A DNA stretch of 64,000 nucleotides from Stenotrophomonas indicatrix. GTDB taxonomy: Bacteria > Pseudomonadota > Gammaproteobacteria > Xanthomonadales > Xanthomonadaceae. Shown in pieces: positions 35,413 through 43,870 of the stretch. The notes under the pieces are model-generated. The model did no database searches. It saw nothing but the letters and a program-made list of their open reading frames with translations, and was not told the origin of the DNA. Both the position numbers and the translations under genes were made by a program. The stretch covers positions 992,001-1,056,000 of the forward strand of contig NZ_PEJS01000001.1 of NCBI RefSeq assembly GCF_002750975.1. The letters run 5' to 3'. Each line of letters opens with the position of its first letter. Positions within the stretch are counted from its first letter, which is position 1.

Positions 35413-35904
35413 TCATGCAAACAGCGGTGCCTGTCGCTGCTCCAGCCGCAACAACGCTGCCTTGGTTTCCAGGCCGCCACCGAAGCCGGTCAACGTACCG
35501 TTGCTGCCGATCACGCGATGGCACGGCAGCACGATCGGCAACGGATTGCGGCCATTGGCCGCGCCGACCGCACGGGTCGCCGTCGGCTGACCCAACTGCT
35601 GCGCCAGCTGCAGGTAGCTCCAGGTCTGGCCGAAGGGAATCAACGCCAGCGCGTGCCAGACGCGCAGTTGGAACGGCGTGCCATGCGGTGCCAGCGCCAG
35701 GTCGAAACCGCTGCGCTCACCGTGCAGGTACTGCAGCAACTGTTCGCGCGCCTCCGGCAATGCGCCGGGCGCGTAATGCCAGTGCTCGCGGCCGCGCGCA
35801 GGATGGCGGTTTTCCGGGAACAGAACGTGGGCCAGGCCATTCTCATCCCCGGCGATGGTCAGTTCACCAATCGGTGTATCGAAGCGATCGAACAAGAGGT
35901 TCAT
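35413..35904 (-). CDS. ogt: Methylated-DNA--protein-cysteine methyltransferase
   Basis: This 163-residue suicide enzyme removes methyl groups from O6-methylguanine. The acceptor is Cys128 in the motif VLPCHRVIGSNGTLTGFGGG, preceded by the DNA-binding helix TATRAVGAANGRNP. The start ATG at 35904 overlaps the stop of the Ada-AlkA fusion gene (ATGA), so the two repair proteins are translationally coupled. It supplies the methyltransferase activity that the fusion protein lacks. Confidence 0.95.
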   Translation of the reverse strand: MNLLFDRFDTPIGELTIAGDENGLAHVLFPENRHPARGREHWHYAPGALPEAREQLLQYLHGERSGFDLALAPHGTPFQLRVWHALALIPFGQTWSYLQLAQQLGQPTATRAVGAANGRNPLPIVLPCHRVIGSNGTLTGFGGGLETKAALLRLEQRQAPLFA

Positions 35905-37379
35905 GAGGGTTCTCCAACGAAAGTGCCGGACAGGTGCCACAGATGCAGCACGGCATAGGCGCGCCATGGTCGCCATGATTGCGAACGGGCCTCGGTGGCA
36001 CGTTCGCTGAGGCGCTGGCCCTGTGCGTGGCCCAGCACCTGCTGCAGCACCAGGTCACCGGCGGGGAAGGCATCAGGCTGGCCGAGCCCGCGCAGGGCAA
36101 TGTACTGCGCCGTCCACGGGCCGATGCCGGGCAGGGCCACGCAGCGGGCGACGAATTCCTCCAGTGCCTGCCCCGGCCCGAAGTCCAGCTGGCCGCTGGC
36201 GCAGGCTGCGGCGAGGGCGCGCACGGTGGCGGCGCGGCTGCGTGGCAGGCCGATCGATTCCAGCGGCGCGTCGGCCAGTACGTCCGGCGCTGGAAACTGA
36301 CGGTCGAATTCGGACGGCATGCCGGGCAGGTGCGCACCGTAGGCATCGACCAGCCGGCGCGCGAACGTGGTGGCCGCGGCCACGCTGACCTGCTGGCCCA
36401 GTACCGCGCGCACGCCCACCTCGAAGCCGTCCCATCCGCCTGGCACGCGCAGGCCGGGACGCTCGGCGATGCCGCGCGCCAACAGAGGTTCGTCGCCCAG
36501 CGCGGCGTGCACCTGCTGCAGGTCGGCGTCCAGGTCGAACACACGGCGCACGCGGCGCACGATGTCCGGAATCAGGCGTGGGTCGACCGCGCCCAGTTGC
36601 AGGCGCAGCTCGGGCCGCTTCGGGTCGGCGGTGACGCGCAGCAGGGCGGGGCGCTCGGCTGTGCCCAGCACGCGCTGGTAACTGTCTTCACCGATCAGTT
36701 CGATGCCGGGCAGGCTGCGCTTGCGCAGGAAGGCCAGCATGCGGGGGAAATCCAGCGGCGGTCGATAGCCCAGGCGCAGTACCAGCCCGCCATCGTCGGC
36801 GGCCAGGGGATGGTGTTGGCGGCGCAGTACGGTAGGCGCCATGCCGCAGCCCTGCAGGAATGCCGTATTGAAGCGGCGCAGGCTGTTGTAACCAGCGGCC
36901 AGTGCCACGTCGGTCACCGGCAGCGTGGTTTCGGTCAGCAGCTGCTTGGCCAGCAGCAGGCGATGGGTCGCGTGGATCTGCCCTGGCGTTGCGCCCAGCC
37001 GTTCGACGAACAGGCGTTGCAGCTGGCGTGCGCTGAGGCCGATCTTTCCCGCCAGCTCGGCCACCGGCTGGTCCTGCAGGAAGCCAGCATGGATCAGCGC
37101 CAGGGCACGCTGCACGGCCTGTCCGGCCAGCGCCTGTTGTGCCAGCGGGGCCAGCTCGGGGCGACAGCGCAGGCAGGGGCGATAGCCGGCGGACGCAGCG
37201 GCCGCTGCCGTGGGGAAATAGGTGATGTTGCGCGGCTTCGGTGGTGGCGCCGGGCACACCGGCCGGCAGTAGATGCCGGTGCTGCGCACGGCGGTGAAGA
37301 ACACGCCGTCGAAGCGTGCATCACGGGCCAGGCGGGCGCGATCGCAGGCGGCAGTGTCGAGGGCGAGTGCGGTATCCAT
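35901..37379 (-). CDS. alkA: Ada sensor/AraC regulator fused to AlkA DNA glycosylase
   Basis: The 492-residue fusion combines alkylation sensing, gene activation and base excision. Residues 20-80 are the Ada metal domain with Cys38, Cys42, Cys69 and Cys72, the same numbering as E. coli Ada; Cys38 would accept methyl groups from phosphotriesters. Residues 85-185 are an AraC HTH (ELAGKIGLSARQLQRLFVE; DVALAAGYNSLRRFNTAF). Residues 195-480 are AlkA, with the HhH motif LPGIGPWTAQYIALRGLG and catalytic Asp442. It removes 3-methyladenine and similar bases. It lacks Ada's own O6-methyltransferase domain, which is supplied by the coupled ogt gene. Confidence 0.93.
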   Translation of the reverse strand: MDTALALDTAACDRARLARDARFDGVFFTAVRSTGIYCRPVCPAPPPKPRNITYFPTAAAAASAGYRPCLRCRPELAPLAQQALAGQAVQRALALIHAGFLQDQPVAELAGKIGLSARQLQRLFVERLGATPGQIHATHRLLLAKQLLTETTLPVTDVALAAGYNSLRRFNTAFLQGCGMAPTVLRRQHHPLAADDGGLVLRLGYRPPLDFPRMLAFLRKRSLPGIELIGEDSYQRVLGTAERPALLRVTADPKRPELRLQLGAVDPRLIPDIVRRVRRVFDLDADLQQVHAALGDEPLLARGIAERPGLRVPGGWDGFEVGVRAVLGQQVSVAAATTFARRLVDAYGAHLPGMPSEFDRQFPAPDVLADAPLESIGLPRSRAATVRALAAACASGQLDFGPGQALEEFVARCVALPGIGPWTAQYIALRGLGQPDAFPAGDLVLQQVLGHAQGQRLSERATEARSQSWRPWRAYAVLHLWHLSGTFVGEPS

Positions 37380-37436
37380 GGCGCCAGTCTAGGCGCCTGC
37401 GGGCGGTAGTACTCGCCATATTCGGACATGGATGCT

Positions 37437-37691
37437 GGAGGGGCCTGGCCGGGCTGCGCCCGGCACCCGCAGAGGCAACGGCAACGGCAACGGCAACAGC
37501 GGGCTATCCGTGGGATGGCGGGGTGGGTCCGGTTGCAGGGGACGCTGCAAGTACGTCCCTGTAAGCTTGGCCGCGGCATCCATGCCGCGGACACCCCTGC
37601 AACCGGACCCACCCCGCCTTCGACAGGTTCCCGCTGCTGTTGGTGGGTGTCGACCTTGGTCGACATGTAGATCCACGCCATGCGTGGATGG
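37437..37691 (+). repeat. Composite palindromic element B
   Basis: This fills the divergent gap between the alkA fusion and the ClpP-like gene; no gene is present. In order: a CCGGGC-TGC-GCCCGG hairpin (37450-37464), four GGCAAC units (37474-37497), GGGCTATCCGTGGGATGG, a 25-bp perfect palindrome (37517-37541 and 37594-37618), core TACGTCCCTGTA (37552-37563), inner hairpin CCGCGGC-ATCCAT-GCCGCGG (37571-37590), hairpin TGTCGACC-TT-GGTCGACA (37648-37665) and an ATCCACGC hairpin (37671-37689). Bases 37692-37818 are plain and should contain the promoter of the next gene. Confidence 0.85.
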
Positions 37692-37818
37692 GAAGGGGGA
37701 AGACACTGGAATGGGAAATGACGGTGCGTGAGGGTCAGAACAGGTTCAGTGGAGGGCGCTGAATGCGCGTCGTGGACGGGTAGACTGTGGTTCTTGCCTG
37801 TCTGAATCCGGTTGCCCG

Positions 37819-38982
37819 ATGTCCGCCAAACTCCGCTGGTTGCCCCTGTTGTGCCTGGTCCTGGCGGGCTGCAGCCAGTTGGAGAACCCGGGCAACGTCA
37901 CCGCGGCCGACAAGGCCACGCGGGCCCCGGCCAGTGATGGTGAAAACATGGTGTCGATCAATGCCGCCGATGCGCCGCCACCACCGGCACAGGCGCGCAG
38001 CCGGGCTGATCGGCCCTGGCCGCAGGCGCAGCTGGAAAACGGCAAGGCCTGGGTCAGCTGCACCACCGATTACGCCGGCGACGGCGGCGATGGCATTGAA
38101 CTGGAAGGCCTGCAGCGCGAACAGCTGAAGCAGGCGCTGGCGCCGTGCGCCGAGCGTGGCCTGCTGCGCGTGCGCTACAACGGCAAGATCAACCCCGGGT
38201 TTGCCGAGATGATGTGGCGGCTGGCCGTGGTCGCCGACGAGCTGCAGATCCACAAGCGCATCCTGGATCTGGATTCCAGCGGTGGCCAGGTGGAATCGGC
38301 CATCGTTGCCGGCGACAGCATCGGCGAATCCGGCTGGACCATCTGGGTGCGCGAGGGCTCGATCTGCCACAGCGCCTGCGTGTTCGTGCTGGCTGCCGGC
38401 GACAACCGGTTGTTGACCGGCAAGGTCGGCATCCACCGCATGATGCGCATCAGTTCCAAGGCCACTTCGCGCGCGGAACTCAACCGCGAGCTGCACGAGG
38501 TCTATGACAACGTGAAGGATTATCTGCAGCGCAATGGTGTGGCGGTGGGTGTGGCCGACCTGATGATGACCGTGCCCAACCGCAGCCTGCGCCTGCTGAC
38601 TGCCGAAGAGCTTCGCCAGTACGGCCTGGACGGGACCAACGCCGTGCAGGACGACCTGGAGCGGATCAAGCAGATGCGTACCTGCGGCGACGACTTCGTG
38701 CAGCGCAAGGATGCGTTCCTGGTGGCGTTCGACCAGCAGTGCAAGCGCGACGGTGCCGACATGGAATCGATCAACAGCTGTGGCCAGTCGCTGAAGCAGC
38801 GCTTCGGCTTCCCCGACCCGGTGTGCCCGGAGGAAAGCCCGCTGTCGGAGATCGACGTGGCTACGCTGCCCCCGGCACCGCCGGAGCAGCCGCCGGTGGC
38901 CGAGCAGCTGCCCGCGGCATCGGCGGCACCGGCGGCGCAGGCCGAGGCGGGCGCGGTGGAAGGCAGCGTCCAGGCGCGCTGA
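37819..38982 (+). CDS. ClpP-like periplasmic lipoprotein (COG3904-type)
   Basis: The 387-residue protein starts with a lipobox (LVLAGC, Cys18) and has a ClpP/crotonase-like fold in residues 110-290: RILDLDSSGGQVESA (oxyanion Gly-Gly), SICHSACVFVLAAG (probable nucleophile Ser185) and GKVGIHRMMR (His206), the pattern of COG3904 and related membrane ClpP-class proteases. The C-terminus is Pro/Ala-rich. Five or more Cys residues suggest disulfides. It is followed by two small envelope genes on the same strand. Substrate unknown. Confidence 0.75.
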   Translation: MSAKLRWLPLLCLVLAGCSQLENPGNVTAADKATRAPASDGENMVSINAADAPPPPAQARSRADRPWPQAQLENGKAWVSCTTDYAGDGGDGIELEGLQREQLKQALAPCAERGLLRVRYNGKINPGFAEMMWRLAVVADELQIHKRILDLDSSGGQVESAIVAGDSIGESGWTIWVREGSICHSACVFVLAAGDNRLLTGKVGIHRMMRISSKATSRAELNRELHEVYDNVKDYLQRNGVAVGVADLMMTVPNRSLRLLTAEELRQYGLDGTNAVQDDLERIKQMRTCGDDFVQRKDAFLVAFDQQCKRDGADMESINSCGQSLKQRFGFPDPVCPEESPLSEIDVATLPPAPPEQPPVAEQLPAASAAPAAQAEAGAVEGSVQAR

Positions 38983-39040
38983 CGGTCCACTCACTGCGCT
39001 GGCGTAGACTGCGGTTCTTTCCATCGAACCGGCGGTGTCC

Positions 39041-39586
39041 ATGAAGCGCGTGCTCCTGCTGCTGTCCCTGTTGCCCCTGGCTGCACTGGCGCAAACGCCG
39101 GCGCCGGCCACGCCCGCACCGGCCCCGGCTCGCCCCGCGCCGAGCGCACCGACGGCCGCGAAGCCGGCGACCGCTGCCACGCCGGCGCTGAGCCCGGCCC
39201 AGCAGGCGCAGGTGCAGAAACAGGACGCGGAGATGGGCAGTGCCGCATTGAAGGCCGCGCAACTGGTCGACGCCAATCGGGCCGGTGAGTTGTGGGACGG
39301 CGCCTCGGCGGTTGCCCGCCGCGCAGTGCCCAAGGCGGCCTTCGTCAGCCAGCTTGCGGCAGACCGCACGCGTCTTGGCGCGCTGGCCGGGCGTGGCCAG
39401 CCGACCATCACCCGCGTGAAATACGCTGCAGGTGCTGCCGTGCCCGAGGGCCTGTACATCAACGTCAGCTTCCCGACCCGTTTCGCCAACAGCGCGCAGC
39501 CGGTACGCGAGCTGGTGTCGTTCCGCTTCGACGAAGACCAGACCTGGCGCTTGGCCGGATACAGCCTGCGCGCCTCCAGCCCCTGA
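39041..39586 (+). CDS. DUF4019 domain secreted protein
   Basis: The 181-residue protein has a signal peptide (MKRVLLLLSLLPLAALAQ), a Pro/Ala linker (about residues 18-50) and a C-terminal DUF4019-like domain (AGELWDGASAVARRAVPKAAFVSQLAADRTRLGAL; ending WRLAGYSLR). The function of DUF4019 is not known. ATG 39041 is preferred to GTG 39035 because it starts the signal peptide directly. A MAPEG gene follows after 12 bases and is probably cotranscribed. Confidence 0.8.
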   Translation: MKRVLLLLSLLPLAALAQTPAPATPAPAPARPAPSAPTAAKPATAATPALSPAQQAQVQKQDAEMGSAALKAAQLVDANRAGELWDGASAVARRAVPKAAFVSQLAADRTRLGALAGRGQPTITRVKYAAGAAVPEGLYINVSFPTRFANSAQPVRELVSFRFDEDQTWRLAGYSLRASSP

Positions 39587-39598
39587 CGGAGATCGAAG

Positions 39599-39988
39599 AT
39601 GGCTACCGAACTGACGATGCTGGCGTGGGCGATGCTGCTGGGTTTCGTCTACATCTTTGCCGCCTCCACCGTGGTCACCCGCGAGCGCGGGATGAAATGG
39701 AATGCCTCCGCACGAGACGACTCGTCCAAGCCGCTGAGTCCACTTGCGGGGCGACTGCAGCGGGCGCAATCCAACTTCTTCGAGACCTTCCCGTTCTTCG
39801 CCGCCGCTGCGATTGCGGTGGTGCTGGCCGGGCGTGGCAGCGACACCACCGCGCTGGCGGCGCAGGTCTACTTCTGGGCACGCGTTGTCTACCTGCCGCT
39901 GTACGCAGCCGGCGTGCCCTATGTGCGCAGCCTGGTCTGGCTGGTGTCGATCGTGGCGATCCTGGCGATGGTGTTCGCGCTGCTGTGA
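39599..39988 (+). CDS. MAPEG family membrane protein
   Basis: The 129-residue protein has four hydrophobic helices and the MAPEG pattern around GRLQRAQSNFFETFPFFAAAAIAV and ARVVYLPLYAAGVPYVRS. MAPEG proteins are glutathione- or lipid-related membrane enzymes; bacterial members of this short type are mostly uncharacterised. The ribosome site GGAG precedes the ATG. It is second in a pair with the DUF4019 gene. Confidence 0.85.
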   Translation: MATELTMLAWAMLLGFVYIFAASTVVTRERGMKWNASARDDSSKPLSPLAGRLQRAQSNFFETFPFFAAAAIAVVLAGRGSDTTALAAQVYFWARVVYLPLYAAGVPYVRSLVWLVSIVAILAMVFALL

Positions 39989-40068
39989 CGCGCAGCTGAT
40001 CCAGATCAAGGCCGGTCAGGCACGCAGCGCTATGCTGGCCGCGACTGGATCAACGGCAGGAGGCGCGC

Positions 40069-41247
40069 ATGCGCAGGATGGACGTGGTGGTGGTCGGTGC
40101 CGGACCGGCAGGGCTGTGCTTTGCGCGCGCGCTGGCCAGCACTGGCCTGCAGGTGGGGCTGGTCGAGGCACAGCCGCGCCAGGCCCTGTCCGAGGCGGCC
40201 TTCGATGGCCGCGAAATCGCCCTGACCCATGCCTCGCGGCAAAGCCTGGAACAGCTTGGCCTGTGGCAGCGCCTGCCCGAAGCCGAGGTTGCCGAACTGC
40301 GCGACGCGCGGGTACTGAACGGAGGTTCGCCCTTCGCGCTGACCTTCGCCAGCAGCCAGGTCGATGGCCAGCCGCTGGGCTGGCTGGTGCCCAACCATTT
40401 GATCCGCCGTGCGGCCTGGCAGGCGGTGCAGGGCCAGAACGGGCTGGAATTGTTTGATGGCCGCAAGGTGCAGGCGGTACGCGCCGACAGCCAGGGCCAC
40501 GTGGTGCGCCTGGACGATGGCAGCGAGCTGCATGCGCGGCTGCTGGTATGTGCCGACAGTCGCTTCTCCGGCACCCGCCGCATGCTCGGCATCGGTGCGC
40601 AGATGCGTGACTTCGGCAAATCGATGCTGGTCTGCAGGATGCAGGTCGAGCGCGATCATCACCACACGGCCTGGGAATGGTTCGGCTATGGCCGCACGAT
40701 GGCGCTGCTGCCGCTCAACGAAGGCCAGGCATCGGCGGTGATCACCCTGCCGCCGCGGCAGATCGAAGCACTGCTGGCGATGGATGAGATCGCGTTCGGG
40801 GAGGCCATCAGCGGCTTCTTCGAACACCGCCTGGGACGCATGCAGCCGGTGGCCACGCCACAGGCCTATCCCCTGGTCGGGGTGTATGCGCACCGCTTTG
40901 TCGGCGAACGTTCGGCACTGATCGGTGATGCCGCAGTGGGCATGCACCCGGTCACCGCACATGGTTTCAACCTGGGCCTGGCCAGCGCGCAGCGGCTGGC
41001 GCAGGGCATCGCCGAGCGGCAGCGACGTGGAGCGGACATCGCCGCGGCCGGCATGCTGGGCCGCTACCAGCGCGGGCATCGGCTGGCGGCGCGGCCGCTG
41101 TATGAAGCGACCAATGCGATTGCCAGCCTGTATACCGACGACCGTCGTCCGGCGCGCCTGTTGCGGGCGGCCGGGTTGCGGGTAGCGCAGGGGGTGGCAC
41201 CGTTCCGGCAGTTGATTGCCGCCCACCTGACCCAGCGCGTGGCCTGA
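40069..41247 (+). CDS. UbiH/UbiM-type FAD-dependent monooxygenase
   Basis: The 392-residue flavoprotein has the FAD-binding Rossmann motif VVVGAGPAGLCFARALASTGLQVGLVE at the start, a mid-protein NAD(P)H/flavin motif (LLVCADSRFSGTRR) and the second FAD motif ALIGDAAVGMHPVTAHGFNLGL near residue 285. These define the ubiquinone-biosynthesis hydroxylase family. The GMHPVTAHGFN form resembles UbiM-like members, but ring position cannot be assigned. AGGAGG precedes the ATG. Neighbours are not ubi genes. Confidence 0.85.
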   Translation: MRRMDVVVVGAGPAGLCFARALASTGLQVGLVEAQPRQALSEAAFDGREIALTHASRQSLEQLGLWQRLPEAEVAELRDARVLNGGSPFALTFASSQVDGQPLGWLVPNHLIRRAAWQAVQGQNGLELFDGRKVQAVRADSQGHVVRLDDGSELHARLLVCADSRFSGTRRMLGIGAQMRDFGKSMLVCRMQVERDHHHTAWEWFGYGRTMALLPLNEGQASAVITLPPRQIEALLAMDEIAFGEAISGFFEHRLGRMQPVATPQAYPLVGVYAHRFVGERSALIGDAAVGMHPVTAHGFNLGLASAQRLAQGIAERQRRGADIAAAGMLGRYQRGHRLAARPLYEATNAIASLYTDDRRPARLLRAAGLRVAQGVAPFRQLIAAHLTQRVA

Positions 41248-41262
41248 CGGCCACGCGGTGAC

Positions 41263-41484
41263 TTACGCGGCGGCCAGGACGCGGATCTGGCTGTCGTTGA
41301 ACTCGACCACCTGGCCTGCGCGGATCTTGCAGGCCTTGCGCAGCTCGACCTCGCCATCGACCAGCACCAGGCCTTCGCTGATGACCATCTTGGCTTCGCC
41401 GCCGCTGGTGACCAGGTCGGCCAGCTTCAGCAACTGCTTGAGTTCGACGTAATCGCCGTCGAGGTCGAATTCGAGGATCTGCAT
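41263..41484 (-). CDS. S4-domain RNA-binding protein, YbcJ-like
   Basis: The 73-residue protein is a single S4 fold: LKQLLKLADLVTSGGEAKMVISEGLVLVDGEVELRKACKIRAGQVVEF. Such small S4 proteins bind structured RNA and are linked to ribosome or RNA metabolism. ATG 41484 gives the YbcJ length. It converges with the monooxygenase gene (15-base gap) and is divergent from the DEAD-box helicase gene. Confidence 0.88.
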   Translation of the reverse strand: MQILEFDLDGDYVELKQLLKLADLVTSGGEAKMVISEGLVLVDGEVELRKACKIRAGQVVEFNDSQIRVLAAA

Positions 41485-41707
41485 GGAACGGGTTTCCTGG
41501 GGCAGGCGCTGCAGGACAGGGCCCGCGGCGGTAAAATGGGCGCCTATTGTGCGCCACGGCGGGCCGTAACGGCATGCCGTTGGCTTCCTGTACACCTTGT
41601 TCAGGCACAGTGCGGTATCATTCCGCTCTGAGCGAGTAAAACCTCAGCTCCAACCGAGCAGCGCCAGGGCACGCGATAAGAAGGGCGCCCAAAGCGCGGA
41701 ATCCCCC

Positions 41708-41736
41708 TTTTTTTTCGCCTGCCATGCTCGTGGCAG
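41708..41736 (+). promoter_or_regulatory. Leader of the deaD-type gene: T8 run and hairpin
   Basis: Within the 269-base gap before the helicase gene there is CCCCC followed by eight T (41708-41715) and then a CTGCCA-TGCTCG-TGGCAG hairpin (41719-41736), ending just before a GGAG ribosome site (41744-41747). A GC-rich imperfect stem precedes the T run. This could be an attenuator or cold-responsive leader. The start of transcription is not known. Confidence 0.4.
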
Positions 41737-41753
41737 TGCCTTCGGAGTTCCCC

Positions 41754-43682
41754 ATGTCCCAAGAAACCCAAGCGCAGCTGCAGTTCGCGCAGCTCGGCCT
41801 GTCCGATTCTGTCATGCAGGCTGTCACTGCCATCGGCTACGAAACGCCGTCGCCGATCCAGGCTGCCACCATCCCGGCGATGCTGGAAGGCCGCGACGTG
41901 CTGGGCCAGGCCCAGACCGGTACCGGCAAGACCGCGGCCTTCGCGCTGCCGGTGCTGTCCAACATCGACCTGCAGCAGATCAAGCCGCAGGCCCTGGTGC
42001 TGGCCCCGACCCGCGAGCTGGCCATCCAGGTTGCCGAGGCGTTCCAGTCCTATTCCTCCAAGATCCCCGGTTTCCGCGTGCTGCCGGTGTACGGCGGCCA
42101 GCCGTACGGCCAGCAGCTGACGGCCCTGCGCCGCGGCGTGCACATCGTGGTCGGTACCCCCGGCCGCGTCATCGACCATCTGAACCGCAGCACGCTGGAC
42201 CTGTCCGAGCTGAAGACGCTGGTGCTGGACGAAGCCGATGAAATGCTGCGCATGGGCTTCATCGACGACGTCGAAGCGGTGCTGAAGAAGCTGCCGGAGA
42301 AGCGCCAGGTGGCGCTGTTCTCGGCCACCATGCCGCCGGCCATCCGTCGTATCGCGCAGACGTACCTGAAGGACCCGGTCGAAGTCACCATCGCGACCAA
42401 GACCACCACCTCGGCCAACATCCGCCAGCGCTACTGGTGGGTGAGCGGCATGCACAAGCTGGACGCGCTGACCCGCATCCTCGAAGTCGAGCCGTTCGAC
42501 GCGATGATCGTCTTCGCGCGCACCAAGGCCGGCACCGAAGAGCTGGCCAGCAAGCTGCAGGCCCGTGGCCTGGCCGCTGCCGCCATCAACGGTGACATGC
42601 AGCAGGCCCAGCGTGAGCGCACCATCGCCATGCTGAAGGAAGGCAAGCTGGACATCCTGGTCGCCACCGACGTGGCCGCTCGTGGCCTGGACGTGGAACG
42701 CATCAGCCACGTGCTGAACTACGACATCCCGTACGACACCGAAAGCTACGTTCACCGCATCGGCCGTACCGGCCGTGCCGGCCGCAGCGGTGAAGCAATC
42801 CTGTTCGCCACCCCGCGCGAAAAGGGCATGCTGCGCCAGATCGAGCGTGCGACCCGCCAGCCGATCGAAGAAATGCAGCTGCCGAGCGTGGAAGCGGTCA
42901 ACGACAACCGCATCAACAAGTTCACCTCGCGCATCACCGAGACGCTGGGCCAGGGCGGCCTGGACTTCTACCGCCAGCTGCTGGAGCGTTTCGAGTCCGA
43001 GCAGAACGTGCCGGCCATCGAGGTGGCCGCCGCACTGGCGAAGATGATGCAGGGCGATACCCCGTTCCTGCTGCAGCCGCCGGTGCGTGCACCGCGCGAA
43101 GAGCGTGCGCCGCGCGAGCGTTTCGAGCGCACCGAGCGCCCGGAACGTGGCGACCGCAACGAGCGCGGCCCGCGCTTCGAGCGTGGCCCGCGTCGTGACG
43201 ATGCCGAGGGTGGCTTCGAGCAGCGCCCGCGCCGTGACGTGCCGCCGCGCGGTGCACCGGAGCAGGGCATGGAGACCTACCGCATTTCGGTCGGCCACCA
43301 GCATGGCGTGAAGCCGGCCAACATCGTCGGCGCCATCGCCAACGAAGCCGGCCTGGAAAGCCGCTTCATCGGTCGTATCGACATCCACGACGACTTCTCG
43401 CTGCTGGATCTGCCGGCACAGATGCCGTCGGACGTGCTGACCCACCTGCAGAAGGTCTGGGTGTCCGGCCAGCAGCTGCAGATGCGCCCGTTGGCCGCCG
43501 GTGAAGAGGTCAATCCGGCGCCGCGTCCGTTCAAGCCGCGCTTCGACAAGCGTGGTCCGGGCGGTCCGGGTGGCCCGGGAGCTCCGCGTCGCAGCGGTCC
43601 GGGTGGCCCCGGCGGCGACCGCGACAGCCGTCCGCCGCGTCGTGATGGCTTCAACAAGCCACGTGGCCCGCGCAGCTTCTAA
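41754..43682 (+). CDS. deaD: DEAD-box RNA helicase, DeaD/CsdA-like
   Basis: This 642-residue helicase unwinds RNA in ribosome assembly and cold adaptation. It has the full motif set: Q motif (GYETPSPIQ), AQTGTGKTAAF, PTRELAIQV, TPGRVIDHL, LDEADEML, SATMPP, then ARGLDVERISHVLNYD and HRIGRTGRAGR. Residues 440-500 are an Arg/Glu-rich linker, 505-580 a DbpA-type RNA-binding domain (YRISVGHQHGVKPANIVGAIANEAGL) and the tail is Gly/Arg/Pro-rich. That layout is CsdA-like rather than RhlE/RhlB. A bidirectional terminator follows. Confidence 0.93.
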   Translation: MSQETQAQLQFAQLGLSDSVMQAVTAIGYETPSPIQAATIPAMLEGRDVLGQAQTGTGKTAAFALPVLSNIDLQQIKPQALVLAPTRELAIQVAEAFQSYSSKIPGFRVLPVYGGQPYGQQLTALRRGVHIVVGTPGRVIDHLNRSTLDLSELKTLVLDEADEMLRMGFIDDVEAVLKKLPEKRQVALFSATMPPAIRRIAQTYLKDPVEVTIATKTTTSANIRQRYWWVSGMHKLDALTRILEVEPFDAMIVFARTKAGTEELASKLQARGLAAAAINGDMQQAQRERTIAMLKEGKLDILVATDVAARGLDVERISHVLNYDIPYDTESYVHRIGRTGRAGRSGEAILFATPREKGMLRQIERATRQPIEEMQLPSVEAVNDNRINKFTSRITETLGQGGLDFYRQLLERFESEQNVPAIEVAAALAKMMQGDTPFLLQPPVRAPREERAPRERFERTERPERGDRNERGPRFERGPRRDDAEGGFEQRPRRDVPPRGAPEQGMETYRISVGHQHGVKPANIVGAIANEAGLESRFIGRIDIHDDFSLLDLPAQMPSDVLTHLQKVWVSGQQLQMRPLAAGEEVNPAPRPFKPRFDKRGPGGPGGPGAPRRSGPGGPGGDRDSRPPRRDGFNKPRGPRSF

Positions 43683-43700
43683 GCCGCGCTGAAGTAGACG

Positions 43701-43733
43701 AACAACGCCAGCCTCCGGGCTGGCGTTGTTGTT
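43701..43733 (+). terminator. Intrinsic terminator after deaD
   Basis: AACAACGCCAGCC-TCCG-GGCTGGCGTTGTT is a perfect 13-bp stem, followed by GTTT. Confidence 0.85.
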
Positions 43734-43870
43734 TGCATGGCGCCAGGGCGGCCCGGCCGCCGCTGCCGATCACCGGCCGGGTCCGGTTTCGCATGGCCCA
43801 CACATCTGCGGTTCTAGGCTGGCGCGGTTCCGTAGGAGATTGTCACCGCAGCACATTCGGGGGATCCAGG

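Noticed and set aside
40069-41247. Assignment as a specific ubi gene
   Set aside because: Family motifs are clear but cannot separate UbiH, UbiF, UbiI and UbiM by reading; no symbol given.
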